In this document: one piece after another, positions 62,666-64,000 of the stretch
How the letters are laid out: the number at the start of each line of letters is the position of its first letter
How positions within the stretch are numbered: the stretch's first letter is position 1
DNA from: UBA1413 sp037447215
GTDB taxonomy: Bacteria > Bacteroidota > Bacteroidia > Bacteroidales > Prolixibacteraceae
Assembly: GCA_037447215.1 (NCBI GenBank)
Contig: JBBIHB010000003.1
Coordinates: 1-64,000, forward strand
Direction: 5' to 3'
Length of the DNA stretch: 64,000 bases
Position numbers and translations under genes: made by a program
The notes under the pieces: generated by a model
Databases searched by the model: none
Told to the model about the DNA's origin: nothing
What the model saw: the letters and a program-made list of their open reading frames with translations, nothing else

Positions 62666-63802
62666 ATGAGAAAATTATTGAAATTCAGGTTGCTGATCGT
62701 ATTGTCAATCGCATTTGCGGCCATAATGGGTTGCGCCAATGCACAAAAATCCGAACCAACCCTAAAAGATGCCCTTGCCGGTAAATTTTATATCGGGGTT
62801 GCTTTAAATACCCCTCAAATCAGAGGTGTTGATACAACGTCACTTGAAATCATTAAAAAGCATTTCAATTCTATTGTTGCTGAGAACTGTATGAAAAGCG
62901 GTGAAATTCAGCGTACTGAGGGAGTCTTCAATTTTGAGCTGGCCGATCAGTTTGTTGAATTCGGCGAAAAGAACAATATGCACATTGTAGGCCATACCCT
63001 CATTTGGCATTCACAGGCACCCCGTTGGTTTTTTACCGATGCAAACGGTAACGATGTGAGCCGCGAAGTTTTGATTGAACGCATGAGAAACCATATTTTT
63101 ACTGTAATGGGCCGTTACAAAGGTCGCATACATGGTTGGGATGTAGTAAACGAAGCCATTGAAGACAATGGGTCGTGGCGGAATAGCAAATTTTATCAGA
63201 TTTTAGGAGAGGAGTTCGTGGAGCTGGCGTTCAAATTCGCTGCTGAAGCCGACCCGGATGCCGAACTTTATTATAACGACTATTCGATGGCGCTCGAAGG
63301 CCGCCGTAATGGCGTGATTAACATGGTTAAAAACCTGAAATCGAAAGGGATTAAAATTGATGGAATCGGGATGCAGGGACATTTGCTCATGGATTCGCCT
63401 TCGATCGAAGAATATGAAAAAAGTATTCTGATGTATTCCGAACTGGGAGTTACCGTGATGATTACCGAACTCGATCTTTCGGCATTGCCCTGGCCAATTC
63501 GCCAGCAGGGAGCAGATATTGCCATGAGGGCAGAGTATGAAGCACGCATGAATCCATATACCGGAGGATTGACCGATTCGGCCACAGTTGCCTGGAATCA
63601 GCGTATGGGCGATTTCTTTTCGCTGTTCCTGAAACACCAGGATAAAATCAGTCGGGTAACCCTATGGGGGCTCGCCGATCATCAATCGTGGAAAAATAAT
63701 TTCCCAATGCGTGGCAGGACAGACTATCCATTGCTGTTTGACCGCAATTTCCAACCCAAGCCTGTTGTTGAAAGAATTATAAAGGAGGCACAGAAAAAAT
63801 GA
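62666..63802 (+). CDS. GH10 endo-1,4-beta-xylanase
   Basis: A 378-residue exported xylanase of family 10. The N-terminus has a hydrophobic stretch ending in MGCANA, so it may be a lipoprotein (Cys at residue 23). Signatures: NSIVAENCMKSGEIQ (about 67-81), VGHTLIWHSQAP (about 108-119), acid/base Glu in GWDVVNEAIED (about 164-174) and nucleophile Glu in VMITELDLSAL (about 264-274); the closing LWGLADHQSWKNNFP. Complete. It overlaps the GH43 start by ATGA, so they are expressed together with the transporter. Confidence 0.95.
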   Translation: MRKLLKFRLLIVLSIAFAAIMGCANAQKSEPTLKDALAGKFYIGVALNTPQIRGVDTTSLEIIKKHFNSIVAENCMKSGEIQRTEGVFNFELADQFVEFGEKNNMHIVGHTLIWHSQAPRWFFTDANGNDVSREVLIERMRNHIFTVMGRYKGRIHGWDVVNEAIEDNGSWRNSKFYQILGEEFVELAFKFAAEADPDAELYYNDYSMALEGRRNGVINMVKNLKSKGIKIDGIGMQGHLLMDSPSIEEYEKSILMYSELGVTVMITELDLSALPWPIRQQGADIAMRAEYEARMNPYTGGLTDSATVAWNQRMGDFFSLFLKHQDKISRVTLWGLADHQSWKNNFPMRGRTDYPLLFDRNFQPKPVVERIIKEAQKK

Positions 63803-64000
63803 AAAAACCAAGACACTTAGTTAAGGATATATACACAGCCGATCCACGAGCCCATGTTTACCAAGGGAAATTATATATTTTCCCATCGCACGACATCGAG
63901 TCGGGTATTCCAGAGGACGATACGGGAGCCCATTTCGATATGCGCGATTATCATGTTTATTCCATGGAGCATCCCGAAGGAGAATGCATTGATCATGGTG
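63799..64000 (+). CDS. GH43-family glycosidase, N-terminal part (cut by window end)
   Basis: The first 67 residues of a GH43-type beta-xylosidase/arabinofuranosidase: YTADPRAHVYQGKLYIFPSHD (quoted as YTADPRAHVYQGKLYIF) with the first catalytic Asp in ADPR, then DMRDYHVYSME. No signal peptide, so probably cytoplasmic, acting on imported xylo-oligosaccharides. It starts inside the GH10 stop codon. The rest lies outside the window. Confidence 0.85.
   Translation, partial: MKKPRHLVKDIYTADPRAHVYQGKLYIFPSHDIESGIPEDDTGAHFDMRDYHVYSMEHPEGECIDHG

Overview
The window comes from a member of the Bacteroidota, most likely a Bacteroidales/Marinilabiliales-type environmental anaerobe or facultative organism. 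The signs are TAnnTTTG-type promoters with a TTG/TTTG box upstream, two proteins with type IX secretion (Por) tails, a complete aerotolerance (Bat) operon, a tmRNA tag ending in YALAA, a serC-serA-DUF1015 cluster, and a bacterial FabI. The order is an inference; the phylum is well supported. No rRNA, tRNA, CRISPR array, insertion sequence or prophage gene was seen.

Layout. 0.4-4.2 kb: zinc alcohol dehydrogenase, release factor 3, exported class I amidotransferase. 4.3-9.6 kb: an odd cytoplasmic repeat protein with a GH16-like domain coupled to a lone PAS domain, then clpB and a lone HPt protein. 9.7-18.7 kb: gcvT, serC, serA, DUF1015, DoxX, a Tat-type Gfo/Idh oxidoreductase and argS. 18.8-20.1 kb: no protein gene; instead two tandem, paralogous RNA genes of about 557 nt on the minus strand, each with its own promoter and intrinsic terminator and with hairpins that differ in sequence but keep their pairing. 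20.2-22.0 kb: sialidase-like lipoprotein and an HMA-AraC regulator. 22.2-29.8 kb: a tightly packed seven-gene operon of PqqD-like protein, ATP-grasp ligase, T9SS-exported protein, group IV PLP decarboxylase, urea-transporter/M23-peptidase fusion, outer-membrane barrel and TPR protein. 29.9-30.3 kb: tmRNA. 30.3-39.3 kb: GT39-like membrane glycosyltransferase, small unknowns, an intact and a zinc-site-lacking M14 carboxypeptidase pair, SRAP protein, fabI. 39.4-47.9 kb: moxR-DUF58-unknown-batA-batB-batC-batD-batE. 48-52.6 kb: Hsp20, DUF3810 zincin-like protein, five-repeat T9SS protein. 52.7-56.7 kb: iorAB with an in-frame amber codon in iorA, then a decayed GH29 fucosidase, then a Rieske lipoprotein. 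57-61 kb: sucAB. 61.1-64 kb: xylan/xyloside locus (GPH transporter, GH10, start of a GH43), cut by the window edge.

How they work together. Most genes are ordinary housekeeping, amino-acid, TCA and glycan metabolism. The two parts that known modules do not explain are the twin large RNAs at 18.86-20.09 kb and the PqqD/ATP-grasp/PLP/urea-transporter operon at 22.2-29.8 kb, which looks like an envelope-linked pathway that ligates or modifies a small amino compound and exports or imports it. They are the best candidates for undescribed biology. All calls were made by reading; no search, alignment program or folding program was run.
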